From: Caldilineaceae bacterium
Lineage (GTDB): Bacteria; Chloroflexota; Anaerolineae; Caldilineales; Caldilineaceae
Assembly (NCBI GenBank): GCA_022824025.1
Contig: JAJEBF010000038.1
Location: 1 to 64,000, forward strand
Direction: 5' to 3'
DNA length: 64,000 bases
In this document: piece after piece, positions 20,116 to 31,302 of the stretch
Layout: each line of letters opens with the position of its first letter
Numbering within the stretch: the stretch's first letter is position 1
Program-made: the position numbers and the translations under genes
The notes under the pieces: model-generated
Databases searched by the model: none
What the model saw: only the letters and a program-made list of their open reading frames with translations
Told to the model about the DNA's origin: nothing

Positions 20116-21144
20116 TTACCGTAAGTTTTTCATCATCGGGTCGAGCGCGTCGCGCAGACCGTCGCCGATGAGGTAGAGTGCCAGCACTGTAAGCGTGATC
20201 AGCAGGCCGGGGCCGACGAGCAGATGCAGCGCCACGAATGCGCCGGATTCCGGGTCACGAAGGAAAAGAAAGTTATTGGCCCTGTTGAGCATATTACCCC
20301 AAGTTGCCGTTGGCGGTTGTATGCCCAATCCCAAAAAACTGAGAGCGGATTCGACAAGGATGAGGATGCCAACATCGATGGCTGCGTTGACGATGATAAT
20401 TGGCAGGCTGTTGGGGATCACATGTTGGAGCATGATGCGGGCATTGCGCGTGCCGACGGAGCGGGCCGCGAGCACGAAATCCAGGGCGCGCACTTTGAAT
20501 ACATTTCCGCGGATGAGGCGGGCGGTGCCAAACCAGCCGAAGAGGCCAAGGAAGAGGGTCAGGGTGATGGGATTGGGCTTGAACATTGCAGTAACGATGA
20601 TGAGGAGATAGATTCCCGGGATGGACACAAAGGTATTGATAAACCACATAATGAAGTCGTCGACAACGCCGCCAAAGAAGCCGGCCGTTGTGCCGACGGT
20701 CACGCCCAGGATGAGAATCAGGATAGTGGCGGCAAAGGCGATGCCAAGGCTGACCCGGCCCCCGTAGAGGAGGCGCACGAACTGATCGCGGCCGAGCTGG
20801 TCGGTGCCCAGCCAGTGCGCGACGCCGCCGGCTTTTTCCAGGAGGAGAGGGGCGCGCAGTGGGTCCTGGCCGGCGCGCCACTGGATGTACGGCCCCAGAT
20901 AGGGTTGCTGGAAGGCGTTGTCGGGGTTGGTGTCGTTGGGTCCAATGCCGACAGCGCCGGCCACTACCGGCGCCAAGAGAGAGAGCGCGGCCATCGTTAC
21001 GAGAAAGCCCAGGGCGATAAGTGTAACGAGGTCGCGGCGCAGGGACTGGAGCGCCATGCTCCAGTAGGTGAGTGGTTTGCGCTGCAGCTGGGGTTCGGCG
21101 GCCAGGTCTGCGTGCGTCGAGCCGTGCGCTTGAGCAACGGTCAT
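20116..21144 (-). CDS. Peptide ABC transporter permease (DppC type)
   Basis: The 342-residue permease has TM1 at about 38-60, the LGTDQLGRDQFVRLLYGGRVSLGIA motif before TM2, and the EAA loop LAARSVGTRNARIMLQHVIPN. It ends in GDGLRDALDPMMKNLR, typical for DppC. It lies 22 nt downstream of its DppB-type partner and 99 nt upstream of the large binding-protein gene. No ATPase is encoded between the two, so this pair presumably uses the ATPases encoded at 12757-14842. Confidence 0.93.
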   Translation of the reverse strand: MTVAQAHGSTHADLAAEPQLQRKPLTYWSMALQSLRRDLVTLIALGFLVTMAALSLLAPVVAGAVGIGPNDTNPDNAFQQPYLGPYIQWRAGQDPLRAPLLLEKAGGVAHWLGTDQLGRDQFVRLLYGGRVSLGIAFAATILILILGVTVGTTAGFFGGVVDDFIMWFINTFVSIPGIYLLIIVTAMFKPNPITLTLFLGLFGWFGTARLIRGNVFKVRALDFVLAARSVGTRNARIMLQHVIPNSLPIIIVNAAIDVGILILVESALSFLGLGIQPPTATWGNMLNRANNFLFLRDPESGAFVALHLLVGPGLLITLTVLALYLIGDGLRDALDPMMKNLR

Positions 21145-21166
21145 GAGTATAGGCCTGTCCTCATTG

Positions 21167-22228
21167 CTAGAGCCGCACGCGCGGGTCGACGACGCCGTAC
21201 AGGATATCCGAAAGGAGGTTGCCCAGGATTGTCAGGAGCGCGAAGAACATCACTGCGCCCAGAACCGTCGGATAGTCCCGTTGCACGGCTGCGCTGAAGG
21301 TCATGCGCCCCATTCCGGGCCAGGAGAAGATGGTTTCGACAATTACGGCGCCGGTCAGGACGCCAAAGATGGTTGGGCCAAGAATCGTCATCAGCGGAAT
21401 GAGAGCATTGCGGAGGGCGTGGATGAACCAGACGCGGTTGGCGGGGACGCCTTTGGCCTTGGCCATGCGGATATAGTCGGTGCGGATTACTTCGAGCGTT
21501 TCGGTGCGCATGAAGCGGCTAATGCCGGCGATTCCCCCAAAGGCAAGAATGATGGTCGGCAGAATCAGATGTCTGACGCGGTCCAGCAGGTCGAACTCGT
21601 TGGTGAGGGAAACGGTGCGCCTGCCACCGGTGGGCAGCCAGCCAAGCACAACGCCGAAGAAAAAGATAAGCATCAGGCCGAACCAGAAGGAAGGGAGCGC
21701 ATTGCCAACAACGGCGAGCACGCGTACGGAGCCGTCGAACAGCGATGCCTGGCGGACGGCGCTGAGGACGCCCAGTGGCACGCCAAGAAGCAGTGAGACG
21801 AAGAGCGCGGAGACGCTGAGCTCAAAAGTCGCGGGCATACGCTCGACGAGGCGTTCCCAGACGGGCTGATTGGTGGCGATGCTGGTGCCAAGATTGCCCC
21901 GCAGGATGCCGCCGCCGTTATCGCAGAAGGTGGTATTGAGGGCGGCGGCGAAGGAACAGCGGGTATCCTGACGGTCGAACTCTGCGACAACGTCGCCGTT
22001 TCGCAGTGTAACACCGGTCAGCCAGCCGATATATTGCAGGGCCCAGGGTTGATCCAGCCCGAGTTGCCTGCGCAGGATTTCGCGTGTTTCCTGTGTAATG
22101 TTGGGATCGAAGGTCCGGATGAGGATGGGATCACCGGGAGAGTTGTAGACCAGCACGAAGCTGATGACGCTGACGCCAAGCAGGGTGGGGATTGCCTGGA
22201 GGAGGCGGCGAATTACGTAACGGGCCAT
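21167..22228 (-). CDS. Peptide ABC transporter permease (DppB type)
   Basis: The 353-residue permease starts with the classic MARYVIRRLLQAIPTLLGVSVISF. It carries an extracytoplasmic insert with two cysteines (RCSFAAALNTTFCDN) between TM1 and TM2, and the loop MAKAKGVPANRVWFIHALRNALIP. It ends DILYGVVDPRVRL. It forms a heterodimer with the DppC-type subunit encoded next. The two insert cysteines, 12 residues apart, could form a disulfide outside the membrane; this is inference. Confidence 0.93.
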   Translation of the reverse strand: MARYVIRRLLQAIPTLLGVSVISFVLVYNSPGDPILIRTFDPNITQETREILRRQLGLDQPWALQYIGWLTGVTLRNGDVVAEFDRQDTRCSFAAALNTTFCDNGGGILRGNLGTSIATNQPVWERLVERMPATFELSVSALFVSLLLGVPLGVLSAVRQASLFDGSVRVLAVVGNALPSFWFGLMLIFFFGVVLGWLPTGGRRTVSLTNEFDLLDRVRHLILPTIILAFGGIAGISRFMRTETLEVIRTDYIRMAKAKGVPANRVWFIHALRNALIPLMTILGPTIFGVLTGAVIVETIFSWPGMGRMTFSAAVQRDYPTVLGAVMFFALLTILGNLLSDILYGVVDPRVRL

Positions 22229-22394
22229 GGTCTGATACTGTCTTTCGATCCGCCTGGACGGACAGGCGGGCGCGTTAGAGATATAGGTGAGAATCCGCCA
22301 GCGCGCGCGGAGGGCGAGCGGTGGCGGATTCTTCAGATCTCGTACGCGGCCTGTTCGTCAGGCGCGAGATTCTTCCAGAAATCGTTGCGCCGGT

Positions 22395-24110
22395 CTACTG
22401 CGCGAGAGACCAGGTCTCAACGTTGTGGTAGAAGCTCCACGGGCCGGGTTCGGTGCCGTTGAACTTCTTTGAGTAGCCGGTATTGCCGACCGAGCCGGTC
22501 ACGAAGACATAGGGAATGTCGTCGTGAATGATCTTCTGAATTTCCTGGTAGAAGGGCGCGCGGTCCTCTGCGGCGCAACCGGGAACGCTGACAGCCTGTT
22601 CAAGGAGTTCGTCAATGCGTGCGTTTTGGTAGCTGACGAAGTTGAAGCCGCTGCCGGGTGTGTCGAACTTGGAGTGCCAGAAGGAGTCATCGTTGGGGTC
22701 GGTGCCGAGACCGGTCCAGCCGATGATGACCATGTCGAATGTCTGGCCGAGCAGTTCGCCGACGAGCGTGCCGAACTCGATGGCTTCGAACTGAATGTCG
22801 AAACCAATGCTGTTGAGCTGGTCCTGCACCAGGGCGCCGAGGTCTTCACGTGTGGTATTGCCGGCGTTGGTTTGCAGGCGGATGGTGAGGGAGGCGCCGG
22901 CTTCGGCGGTGGCGCAGCCGTTGCACTCGCGCACGCCGTCGCCGTCGCCGTCGGTCCAGCCGGCGTCATCCAGGATTTGCGCGGCGCGGTCGGTGTCAAA
23001 GGCGTAGGGTTCGAGTGAAGGGTCGTGGGCCCAGCCGACGGCGGGCAGAACATTGGCGGCGATCTGGTAGCCCTGGCCCAGATAGACATTTTCGATAATT
23101 GTATCGTAATCGAGGGCGTGGGCGATCGCCTGCCGCACAGCCAGATCGCTCAGAATCGGATGGGGATCCTGCTCGACGAGGTTGCCATCCTCGTCCTGGC
23201 CGGCCTGGGGGTTCTCGGGGTTGGCCTGATTGAGGCCGATGTAGCTGTAACCGTCGTCCTGGAACTTGTGCAGGTTCAGGTCGGGGTTGAGCTGGACAGT
23301 GGTCAGCTGTTCGGGCTGCACGCCGATGAGGTCGAGCTCACCGGTCTGCAGCTGCGCGAGGCGTGCGCCGGCGTCGGGGACGATCTTATAGATCCAACCG
23401 TCCATGTTGGGCGCGCCCTTCCAGTAGGTGTCGTTTCGCAGAACGGTTGCGTTATCGTCGCGGATCCATTCGTTGAAGATAAAGGGGCCGGCGCTGACGG
23501 CTGGCTCCTCGTTGAGGGGGCTGTCCATGACGTCGCTGAAATCTTCGGCGTAGAGGTGGCTTGGCAGCCAGCCGAGGCCGAGGTTATTAAGGGCATCGCA
23601 TTTCACTTCCTCGTACGTGACCTGAATGGTCAAGGGGTCGAGGACGTCGATGCTCGCGATGTTGTCGAGGTTTGCCTTGCGCGGGGTTTCGACGAGATCG
23701 CTGGCGATGGCGTCATAGGTGAATTTGAAGTCGTCGGCTGTGACCTGCTCGCCGTCCGACCACATGACGCCGTCCTGGAGGTGGAAGGTCCAGATGAGTC
23801 CGTCCTCAGAGACATCCCAGCTTTCGGCCATCTCGGTAGGGACGATGGCGCCGCTGAAAGGATCCTGGCCGAGGAGGCTGGGGAAGAACCAGCCGAGCAC
23901 GTCGAAGCTGGCGCTGTCGGAGGCGAGGATGGGATTGAGAATGGTTGCGTCGGCGCTGGAGCCTTCTACCCAGACGCCGCCCTGGACCGCGGCATCAGAG
24001 GCCGGGGCTTCCAAGGCTGTCTCGGCGACGGGAACGGGTTGAGGGCAGGCCGCCAGGAGCAGTGCAGAGACGAGAAGCGCTGCCAGGATAGAAATTTTTC
24101 TGTTTTTCAT
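22395..24110 (-). CDS. Peptide ABC substrate-binding lipoprotein (SBP_bac_5), normal lobe order
   Basis: The 571-residue protein has a lipoprotein signal (LLVSALLLAAC, Cys at about 22) and the normal order of the family: GVWVEGSSADATILNPILAS near the N-terminus, MWSDGEQVTADDFKFTYDAI, then LSDLAVRQAIAHALDYDTIIENVYLG. It carries an EF-hand-like loop DGDGDGVREC with paired cysteines (ECNGC). GGAGG lies about 8 nt before ATG 24110. First gene of the minus-strand peptide ABC cluster. Confidence 0.93.
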   Translation of the reverse strand: MKNRKISILAALLVSALLLAACPQPVPVAETALEAPASDAAVQGGVWVEGSSADATILNPILASDSASFDVLGWFFPSLLGQDPFSGAIVPTEMAESWDVSEDGLIWTFHLQDGVMWSDGEQVTADDFKFTYDAIASDLVETPRKANLDNIASIDVLDPLTIQVTYEEVKCDALNNLGLGWLPSHLYAEDFSDVMDSPLNEEPAVSAGPFIFNEWIRDDNATVLRNDTYWKGAPNMDGWIYKIVPDAGARLAQLQTGELDLIGVQPEQLTTVQLNPDLNLHKFQDDGYSYIGLNQANPENPQAGQDEDGNLVEQDPHPILSDLAVRQAIAHALDYDTIIENVYLGQGYQIAANVLPAVGWAHDPSLEPYAFDTDRAAQILDDAGWTDGDGDGVRECNGCATAEAGASLTIRLQTNAGNTTREDLGALVQDQLNSIGFDIQFEAIEFGTLVGELLGQTFDMVIIGWTGLGTDPNDDSFWHSKFDTPGSGFNFVSYQNARIDELLEQAVSVPGCAAEDRAPFYQEIQKIIHDDIPYVFVTGSVGNTGYSKKFNGTEPGPWSFYHNVETWSLAQ

Positions 24111-24380
24111 ACTTTAGACCTCCGTATTGGAAGCTACTGGTCGATTCACGGCGAATGAACTCTGGGTTCAGAATCGATCAAGCGGAATCGAGCATTGAAT
24201 GGCGGACTTCGTCTAAAGCGGCGCCAGTGTCAGCTGGGTCGGCGATACGATCCTGCGCGGATGGAGTCGCCGCGCAGACTTCAGGTGAAACAGAGACACT
24301 ACGCCTATGCTATGGGTTGGGGAATATCAGCATGGTAGCATTCCCGTCTGTTGCTGTCAACACGGTGGCGGGGGGGACTG

Positions 24381-24456
24381 CAGTGGTCAGTGGTCAGTGG
24401 TCAGTGGTCAGTGGTCAGTGGTGAGTGGTGAGTGGTCAGTGGTCAGTGGTCAGTGG
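24381..24456. repeat. Heptamer tandem array, mainly GTGGTCA
   Basis: About ten GTGGTCA-type units with two GTGGTGA variants in the middle. The array starts directly after GGACTGCA, the same lead-in as the array at 28052, giving a shared 14-mer GGACTGCAGTGGTC. Confidence 0.95.
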
Positions 24457-24536
24457 GTGGCGGGGGCGGGGCTATGCTGCGGGGCAGCGATATGGGGGCG
24501 GGGAGAAGACGGAGCAAGGTGGCGGCTGGCTTTGGG

Positions 24537-24593
24537 AGATTTCGCTGAATGCTGCAGGCGTGTTCTTCTGGCAGGCCCGAGTCCGGGCTGCAC
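24537..24593. repeat. 57-bp direct repeat, copy 1, flanking vapBC
   Basis: It begins AGATTTCGCTGAATGCTGCA and ends CCGGGCTGCAC. It matches 25702-25758 with three mismatches in 57 bp, in the same orientation. The two copies bracket vapBC. Confidence 0.9.
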
Positions 24594-24746
24594 CTGTTCC
24601 GGTTCCTTGCAAATGGCCCTGTGAGGGAACTTCTCGCCGTCAGCGAAGACGGGGGCGTTTGGCCGCGAAAACCGGACGAGAAGATGCATTTGCGCAGTAT
24701 TTCTTCGAGCAGAGCGGAAGTAAGACAAAGGGAAACCCGACACGGC

Positions 24747-25133
24747 TTATGCCGCTTCAATGTCGGTGCGGGCAAAGTCCTCCCCTTTGAATAGAAGCGG
24801 TTCACGGCTCGTTTGCGCGAGCGCGTAGACAAAGCAATCTCCAAAGTTCAACCCGGCTGGATGGTTGCCTTTCCCGAAGCGCCGCCAGGCGCGTCGGGCG
24901 CTATCCGCTTGTTCGGCCGTAATGGGGACCAGTTCAATGGATGCCGTTTTCAGGAACCGATCCAGTTCTTGCCCAGCCGCAACACCCCCCCTGCTTTCGA
25001 CAACCATCGCGGCTTCGAGCAACGTAGCCACCGAAATGAGCCGGGGCTGCGCCACGGCGATCGCCTCTTCATAGCGTGATGCATCTGGCTCTCCGAACAG
25101 AATGGCGAGGATGGCTGAAGTGTCGATAATCAC
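24747..25133 (-). CDS. vapC: Type II toxin VapC, PIN-domain ribonuclease
   Basis: The 128-residue PIN protein has the acidic triad D4 (MIIDTSAILAIL), E40 (ATLLEAAMV) and D99 (NFGDCFVYALA), and the usual C-terminal LLFKGEDFARTDI. Start is GTG 25133, overlapping the vapB stop as GTGA, so toxin translation is coupled to antitoxin. VapC toxins cleave tRNA or rRNA when VapB is degraded. The module lies between 57-bp direct repeats and beside a heptamer array, consistent with acquisition as a small cassette. Confidence 0.92.
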   Translation of the reverse strand: MIIDTSAILAILFGEPDASRYEEAIAVAQPRLISVATLLEAAMVVESRGGVAAGQELDRFLKTASIELVPITAEQADSARRAWRRFGKGNHPAGLNFGDCFVYALAQTSREPLLFKGEDFARTDIEAA

Positions 25134-25387
25134 TTCGGCAACCCTCGCTCATCGTACAGCACATCCCCGTGCTCGACAGCGGACGGGCCCGGCGCGAGCA
25201 GAGCGGCGCATCGCTGCCCTATGGCATGCAGTTCCTGCGCCAGCGCAGTGGCGTCCCTTCGGCGCCGCTCGCGTTCCAGGCGTTCGCGTAACGCAACTGT
25301 AACAGCGAAGGTCGTGGTTTCACCCGTCAACCGGGCCAGTTCGTCGGCCAGCCGGCAAGTCTCAGTGTCGTTGATATTCAGACTCAT
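25130..25387 (-). CDS. vapB: Type II antitoxin VapB (PSK/Rv0623-like)
   Basis: The 85-residue protein begins MSLNINDTETCRLADELARL, matching the DNA-binding N-terminus of the PSK-type VapB family. Its C-terminal part (GPSAVEHGDVLYDERGLP) is the usual toxin-wrapping tail. GGAGG lies 6 nt before ATG 25387. It overlaps vapC by 4 nt. Antitoxins of this family repress their own operon, so an operator is expected just upstream of 25387; I could not identify the site. Confidence 0.9.
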   Translation of the reverse strand: MSLNINDTETCRLADELARLTGETTTFAVTVALRERLERERRRRDATALAQELHAIGQRCAALLAPGPSAVEHGDVLYDERGLPK

Positions 25388-25996
25388 CAGTTGCCTCCAA
25401 GTAAGTCAGGTTGCCCGCGGTCTACCCTACAACATCGCGACATCACTGGCAAAACCATTCCCCCCGAACTCACACACTGCCCCCTATCGCGCCATCATTT
25501 TCACGGTCACACTTCTTTAATGCGCCACAGAAAACGGTGACCTTTGCGCGCCCGCATACGATATCACTGCCGCGCCTGCCTGCCTGAATACCGAAAATCC
25601 CCCAGCTCCTGCAGATTCTGATTCAGCCGTACCCCCATTCGTGCATGAACCGCCCTTCCGGGCGCAGTCCAAAGTGGGTTGCGTTTCAGGCTGCCTCCGG
25701 CAGATTTCGCTGAATGCTGCAGTCGTGTTCTTCTGGCAGTCCCGGGTCCGGGCTGCACGCGCGGGAACGGGGGCAGCGGGCGCCGGCACGGCGGGATTCG
25801 ACGCCTCGTTCGCCAAGCCGTTATAATGCGTTGAGCAGTTCCGCAAGAGGAGGCGCGGGGTTGAATGCGCAGCCTGCTGGCCGGATCCTCTTTCGGGCAG
25901 GATCCGGCGCGGGCGGTTGGCGGATCTTTTCCTAAGCGGTTTTTCCACCCTATTTCCAGGCACGAATTGCGGCGCAGGCGCGCCAAGGAGCTCACC
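25388..25996. other. 609-bp region without a supported gene
   Basis: It holds the vapBC promoter region, the second 57-bp direct repeat (25702-25758) and the leader of the following plus-strand gene. AT-richer sequence at about 25430-25510 is likely the vapBC regulatory region. Frames of up to 154 codons here have no recognisable composition. Confidence 0.5.
25702..25758. repeat. 57-bp direct repeat, copy 2, flanking vapBC
   Basis: Same orientation as copy 1 with three substitutions. The spacing between copy starts is 1165 bp, and vapBC lies inside. Confidence 0.9.
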
Positions 25997-28066
<2,070 letters not shown>

Positions 28067-28162
28067 TGGTCAGTGGTCAGTAACTGCAAGGATTGATGTG
28101 GCGTGGGTGAATTGGGCGTGGCTGGGATGCTATATTGATCGTGGGATAGGTCGGGGGCGAGG

Positions 28163-29059
28163 ATGGGTGATAGGCTGGGGCAGTTTCGGGAGAGTATTGG
28201 TGAGGCGTGCCCTGAAGTGGTCTTAGAGACGGTCGAGCTGTTTCGGGCGGGGCAGAACAATGCGTTGGTCCTGGTCAATGGTGAGTGGCTTTTTCGCTTT
28301 CCGAAGTTTGCGGAGGGCGTTGCGGGGCTGCGCCGGGAGGATGCGATTTTGCGCGCGGCGCGGCCGCGGCTGCCGCTGGCGACGCCGGATTACGTTTTCC
28401 GCAATCTGGACGACGAGGTAGGGCGGGCTTTTGTGGGGTATCGCAAGCTGCCGGGCAGTCCCTTGTGGCCGGAAGTCTTCGCGGAGATCGGTGATGAAGG
28501 GACGATCGACCGCCTGGCCGCGGACATTGCATCGTTTTTGCAGGCGCTGCACGCGATCCCGCCTGACACGGTCGCGATTCCCCAGGAGCCGTCCGACTCG
28601 CCGGCTGGTTGGCGGGAGATCTTTGGGCGGGTCGAGCAGGTCGTCTTCCCGCGGCTGACGTCCGAGGCGCGGGCGTGGACAGCGGAGCGGTTCGACGCTT
28701 TCTTGGGGCAGGATGAGCAGTTTGCATTCGACAACGTGCTGCGCCACGGTGACTTCGGGTCAAGCAATACCCTGTACAGCGCGGAGGAGCGGCGGGTTGT
28801 GGGCATGATCGATTTCGGTCATGCGGGAATCGGCGACCCTGCCGTCGACTTTGCGGGGCTGTTCGTCTGCTACGGGGAGGCGTTTTTGCGGCGTTGCGCC
28901 CGGGTCTATCCGCTGATGGATCAGTGCTGGGAACGGGTCCGCTTTTATGCCGAATGCGCTTTTCTGCTGGAGGATGCCCTGTTCTGCATCGAACATGAAC
29001 TAGAGGAGGCGGACGGCGTAGTCCGGGAGATCAATAAGAAGGGCGGCAGGGCAGGTTGA
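28163..29059 (+). CDS. APH/ChoK-family phosphotransferase
   Basis: The 298-residue kinase-like protein has the Brenner motif LRHGDFGSSNTL (H195, D197, N202) and the DFG-like metal site VVGMIDFGHAGIGDPAVDFAGL (D217). This is the fold of aminoglycoside and choline/homoserine kinases. The N-lobe has FRAGQNNALVLVNGEWLFRFPK in place of a glycine-rich loop. Substrate not predictable; an antibiotic-modifying role is possible but chromosomal members often act on metabolites. ATG 28163 follows GGGGGCGAGG. It is a single gene, convergent with the PhyH gene. Confidence 0.88.
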   Translation: MGDRLGQFRESIGEACPEVVLETVELFRAGQNNALVLVNGEWLFRFPKFAEGVAGLRREDAILRAARPRLPLATPDYVFRNLDDEVGRAFVGYRKLPGSPLWPEVFAEIGDEGTIDRLAADIASFLQALHAIPPDTVAIPQEPSDSPAGWREIFGRVEQVVFPRLTSEARAWTAERFDAFLGQDEQFAFDNVLRHGDFGSSNTLYSAEERRVVGMIDFGHAGIGDPAVDFAGLFVCYGEAFLRRCARVYPLMDQCWERVRFYAECAFLLEDALFCIEHELEEADGVVREINKKGGRAG

Positions 29060-29290
29060 GGTTTGTTTGAATTGAGTTTTGCGGGATCGGGACTTGGTTT
29101 TGCCGCGGAAGGACGGGGAGAACAGTTCAAATACCTGTCACCCACGAAGGGCCACAGAGGACCACGGTGAACAGCTCTACACCTTATGATCCGCGAAGGG
29201 TAGCGAAGAGCTGCGAGGAACAGCTTGACACCTAAGTTCTTCCGCGGGAGGGCGGGGCGTATGGCCGGACCCAATCGCCCACACTGCCCG

Positions 29291-30088
29291 TCATTTGAAT
29301 CCTAACTCCACCAGCTTGCCCACCATGCCCTTGATGCGCGGCTGTTCGCTGTACAGGAAAGCATCTTCGTACACGCGGGCCGATTGCGTATACTGCATGT
29401 TCTCCACGTGCTTGAGGTTGCTTTGGTAGACCCGTTTCAGAAAGTCGATGTGCTCATCTTTTGACGGCTGCGCGCCGAAATTCATGGTGAACATGCGCCG
29501 CCCCGTCTTCCCGCCGAACGCGGCATGCCACAGGTTCTGATTGAAGAAGACCACATCACCGGGCTGGGACTCAAGCGGAAAACTGGGCACGCCGGGGCCG
29601 TCCGTATCGAACGGCATCAGGCCGGACTCGGCGCGCTGCCCATGGAGCGGGTCGAGCGCGGCGTGCAACGGCAGTTGATGCGAGCCGGGGATCACCCGCA
29701 GGCAGCCGGTGTCCTTTGTCACCGGGTCCAGGTATAAGGCGACCTTGATGCGCCCATAGTCAAGTTCCGAGCCGTCGGGATGCCAGCCGGTGTCGCCGAC
29801 GTAGAGGTTGCCGTCGGACCCGATCCAGACGAAGCCGGGGCCAAGCAGCTGCTCCAAGGGCTGGTAGATGCGATCATCCTCGACAAGGCCGGACAGCAGC
29901 GGCCGCTTCTCGATGAAGCCGAGGACAGCCTGCCGCGCCGCCCCATCAAACGGCTGGCCCTTGCGGTCTGCCGCCAGCACGTCGTCGAACGCGCGGCTGA
30001 TCTCCGCCATCTCGGTCGCGGAGAAGCACTGCCGCCTGATGACGAAGCCGAAGGTCTCAAAGTGGGCAATCTGTTCCGTAGTCAACAT
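29291..30088 (-). CDS. Phytanoyl-CoA dioxygenase (PhyH) family Fe(II)/2-oxoglutarate oxygenase
   Basis: The 265-residue protein has the 2-His-1-carboxylate site: H103 and D105 in GWHPDGSELDYG, and distal H188 in FFNQNLWHAAFGG followed by a 2-oxoglutarate-binding arginine in GRRMFTMNFG. Also LRVIPGSHQLP, typical for PhyH. It hydroxylates a small molecule using O2 and 2-oxoglutarate. It is the last gene of a minus-strand set (sugar ABC transporter, then TIM-barrel isomerase), so the substrate may be a sugar derivative or related compound; this is inference. Confidence 0.9.
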   Translation of the reverse strand: MLTTEQIAHFETFGFVIRRQCFSATEMAEISRAFDDVLAADRKGQPFDGAARQAVLGFIEKRPLLSGLVEDDRIYQPLEQLLGPGFVWIGSDGNLYVGDTGWHPDGSELDYGRIKVALYLDPVTKDTGCLRVIPGSHQLPLHAALDPLHGQRAESGLMPFDTDGPGVPSFPLESQPGDVVFFNQNLWHAAFGGKTGRRMFTMNFGAQPSKDEHIDFLKRVYQSNLKHVENMQYTQSARVYEDAFLYSEQPRIKGMVGKLVELGFK

Positions 30089-30133
30089 CGCGAGCGATTC
30101 CCTCCTGCTGTGCGCCAGCTCTTATCTATCCGA

Positions 30134-31021
30134 TTATCCGATCCCAATATCGCGCAAATAGGCGCGTGTCCTTTTGGCAATCGGCAGGGGCTTGTCGAAC
30201 GGCGCCGGGTACATGTCCTGTTCGACCACCGCCCACCCGTCAAAACCGATGTCGCGCAGCACGTCGCGGAAGGCCAGAAAATCAACGCCCCCCAGGGCCG
30301 GCTCGACAAACATATCCATCCTGACCGCCTCGGCGAACGTGACGCCGGAGGCCTCGACCTGCCGCTGCACGGCGCGGTCGACGCTCTTGATGTGAAGATA
30401 AGGGATGCGCTCGTGATGCTGGCGCATAAACTCGACCGCGTCACCGCCCCGATAGGCATGATGCCCCACATCCAGACATATCCCCACGCGTTCCGGGTCG
30501 GTCTGCGCCAGGAATGTCTCGATCTGCTCCGTATACTCGACGTGCGTCTCGGCATGGGGATGGAACACCAGCTGCAGGCCGAACCGGTCGCGGGCGAGGT
30601 CGGCCACTCTGTGTGTCGTATCGATCAACCGTTTCCAGGCGTCGCTGTCCAGCTCGGGCGGCTCCACCATTGCCCCCGTTTTCAGGTCGGAGTACATGCC
30701 GTCGATCAGCACGAGGAAACCGGCGCCCAACTCCCGTAGCAGTTCACCCGCGCCCAGCACCTGCCGCTCTAACTCCGGCCACTTCGCCGGGTCTTCAAGG
30801 CTCTCGAGGGCAAACGTCCCCGCCACCTTCAGGCCGCGGCTGTCCAACTCGCGGCGCAAAGTCGGCAGATCAGTGGGAAGATAACCGTAAGGCCCCAGTT
30901 CGATCCATTCATAACCGGCTTCAGCGGCCTCATCCAGAAAACGATGCCACGGAGTCTGCATGGGATCATTCGGGAACCAGATGCCCCACGAGTCAGGCCC
31001 GGTCCCAACTTTAACCGCCAT
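30134..31021 (-). CDS. Sugar phosphate isomerase/epimerase (AP endonuclease 2-like TIM barrel)
   Basis: The 295-residue protein starts KVGTGPDSWGIWFPND, similar to IolE/inosose dehydratase-type proteins. It has barrel metal-site elements: LVFHPHAETHVEY, VGICLDVGHHAYRGGD, and LHIKSVD, ending in a GWAVVEQDMYP strand. These match the xylose isomerase-like family that isomerises or dehydrates sugars and inositols with a divalent metal. GGAGG lies 7 nt before ATG 31021. It lies between the sugar ABC permease genes and the PhyH gene on the same strand, with a 281-nt gap upstream. Confidence 0.9.
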   Translation of the reverse strand: MAVKVGTGPDSWGIWFPNDPMQTPWHRFLDEAAEAGYEWIELGPYGYLPTDLPTLRRELDSRGLKVAGTFALESLEDPAKWPELERQVLGAGELLRELGAGFLVLIDGMYSDLKTGAMVEPPELDSDAWKRLIDTTHRVADLARDRFGLQLVFHPHAETHVEYTEQIETFLAQTDPERVGICLDVGHHAYRGGDAVEFMRQHHERIPYLHIKSVDRAVQRQVEASGVTFAEAVRMDMFVEPALGGVDFLAFRDVLRDIGFDGWAVVEQDMYPAPFDKPLPIAKRTRAYLRDIGIG

Positions 31022-31302
31022 CTATGCACCTCCTCATCCAGTTTGGGTACATCTTGAGATTCGCTTCGTCCTTTACTGGGCATTTCGTTTTTGCGCAGAG
31101 GCAGGCGGGATGTCTGTGGACCGGAGACGCGGACCGAACGCAAAGTCCTGGTTTCCAACGAGATCCACAGAAACAGTCGTTTGGCGGCAACGTCCAAATC
31201 GACCCAGCCAGACAGAAGATCGCGGCGTTGTTCACAGACTTCGGTCGATTGCGCCGCTTCTGCGGACCATGCAAAGGTTTCAGTGGGACGCTAACGCCTC
31301 CG

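Larger units (their letters stand above)
24111..24746. other. 636-bp region without a supported gene
   Basis: It holds a heptamer array (24381-24456) and the first 57-bp direct repeat (24537-24593). The part nearest 24110 probably includes the promoter of the peptide ABC cluster, but I see no clear -35/-10. Short frames across it are low complexity. Confidence 0.5.

Noticed and set aside
24443-24844. Small protein frames in the vapBC flanks
   Set aside because: They run through the heptamer array and direct repeat, with no conserved composition.
28163-29059. Antibiotic resistance call for the APH-type gene
   Set aside because: The fold is shared with metabolite kinases, and nothing in the sequence or context shows aminoglycoside specificity.
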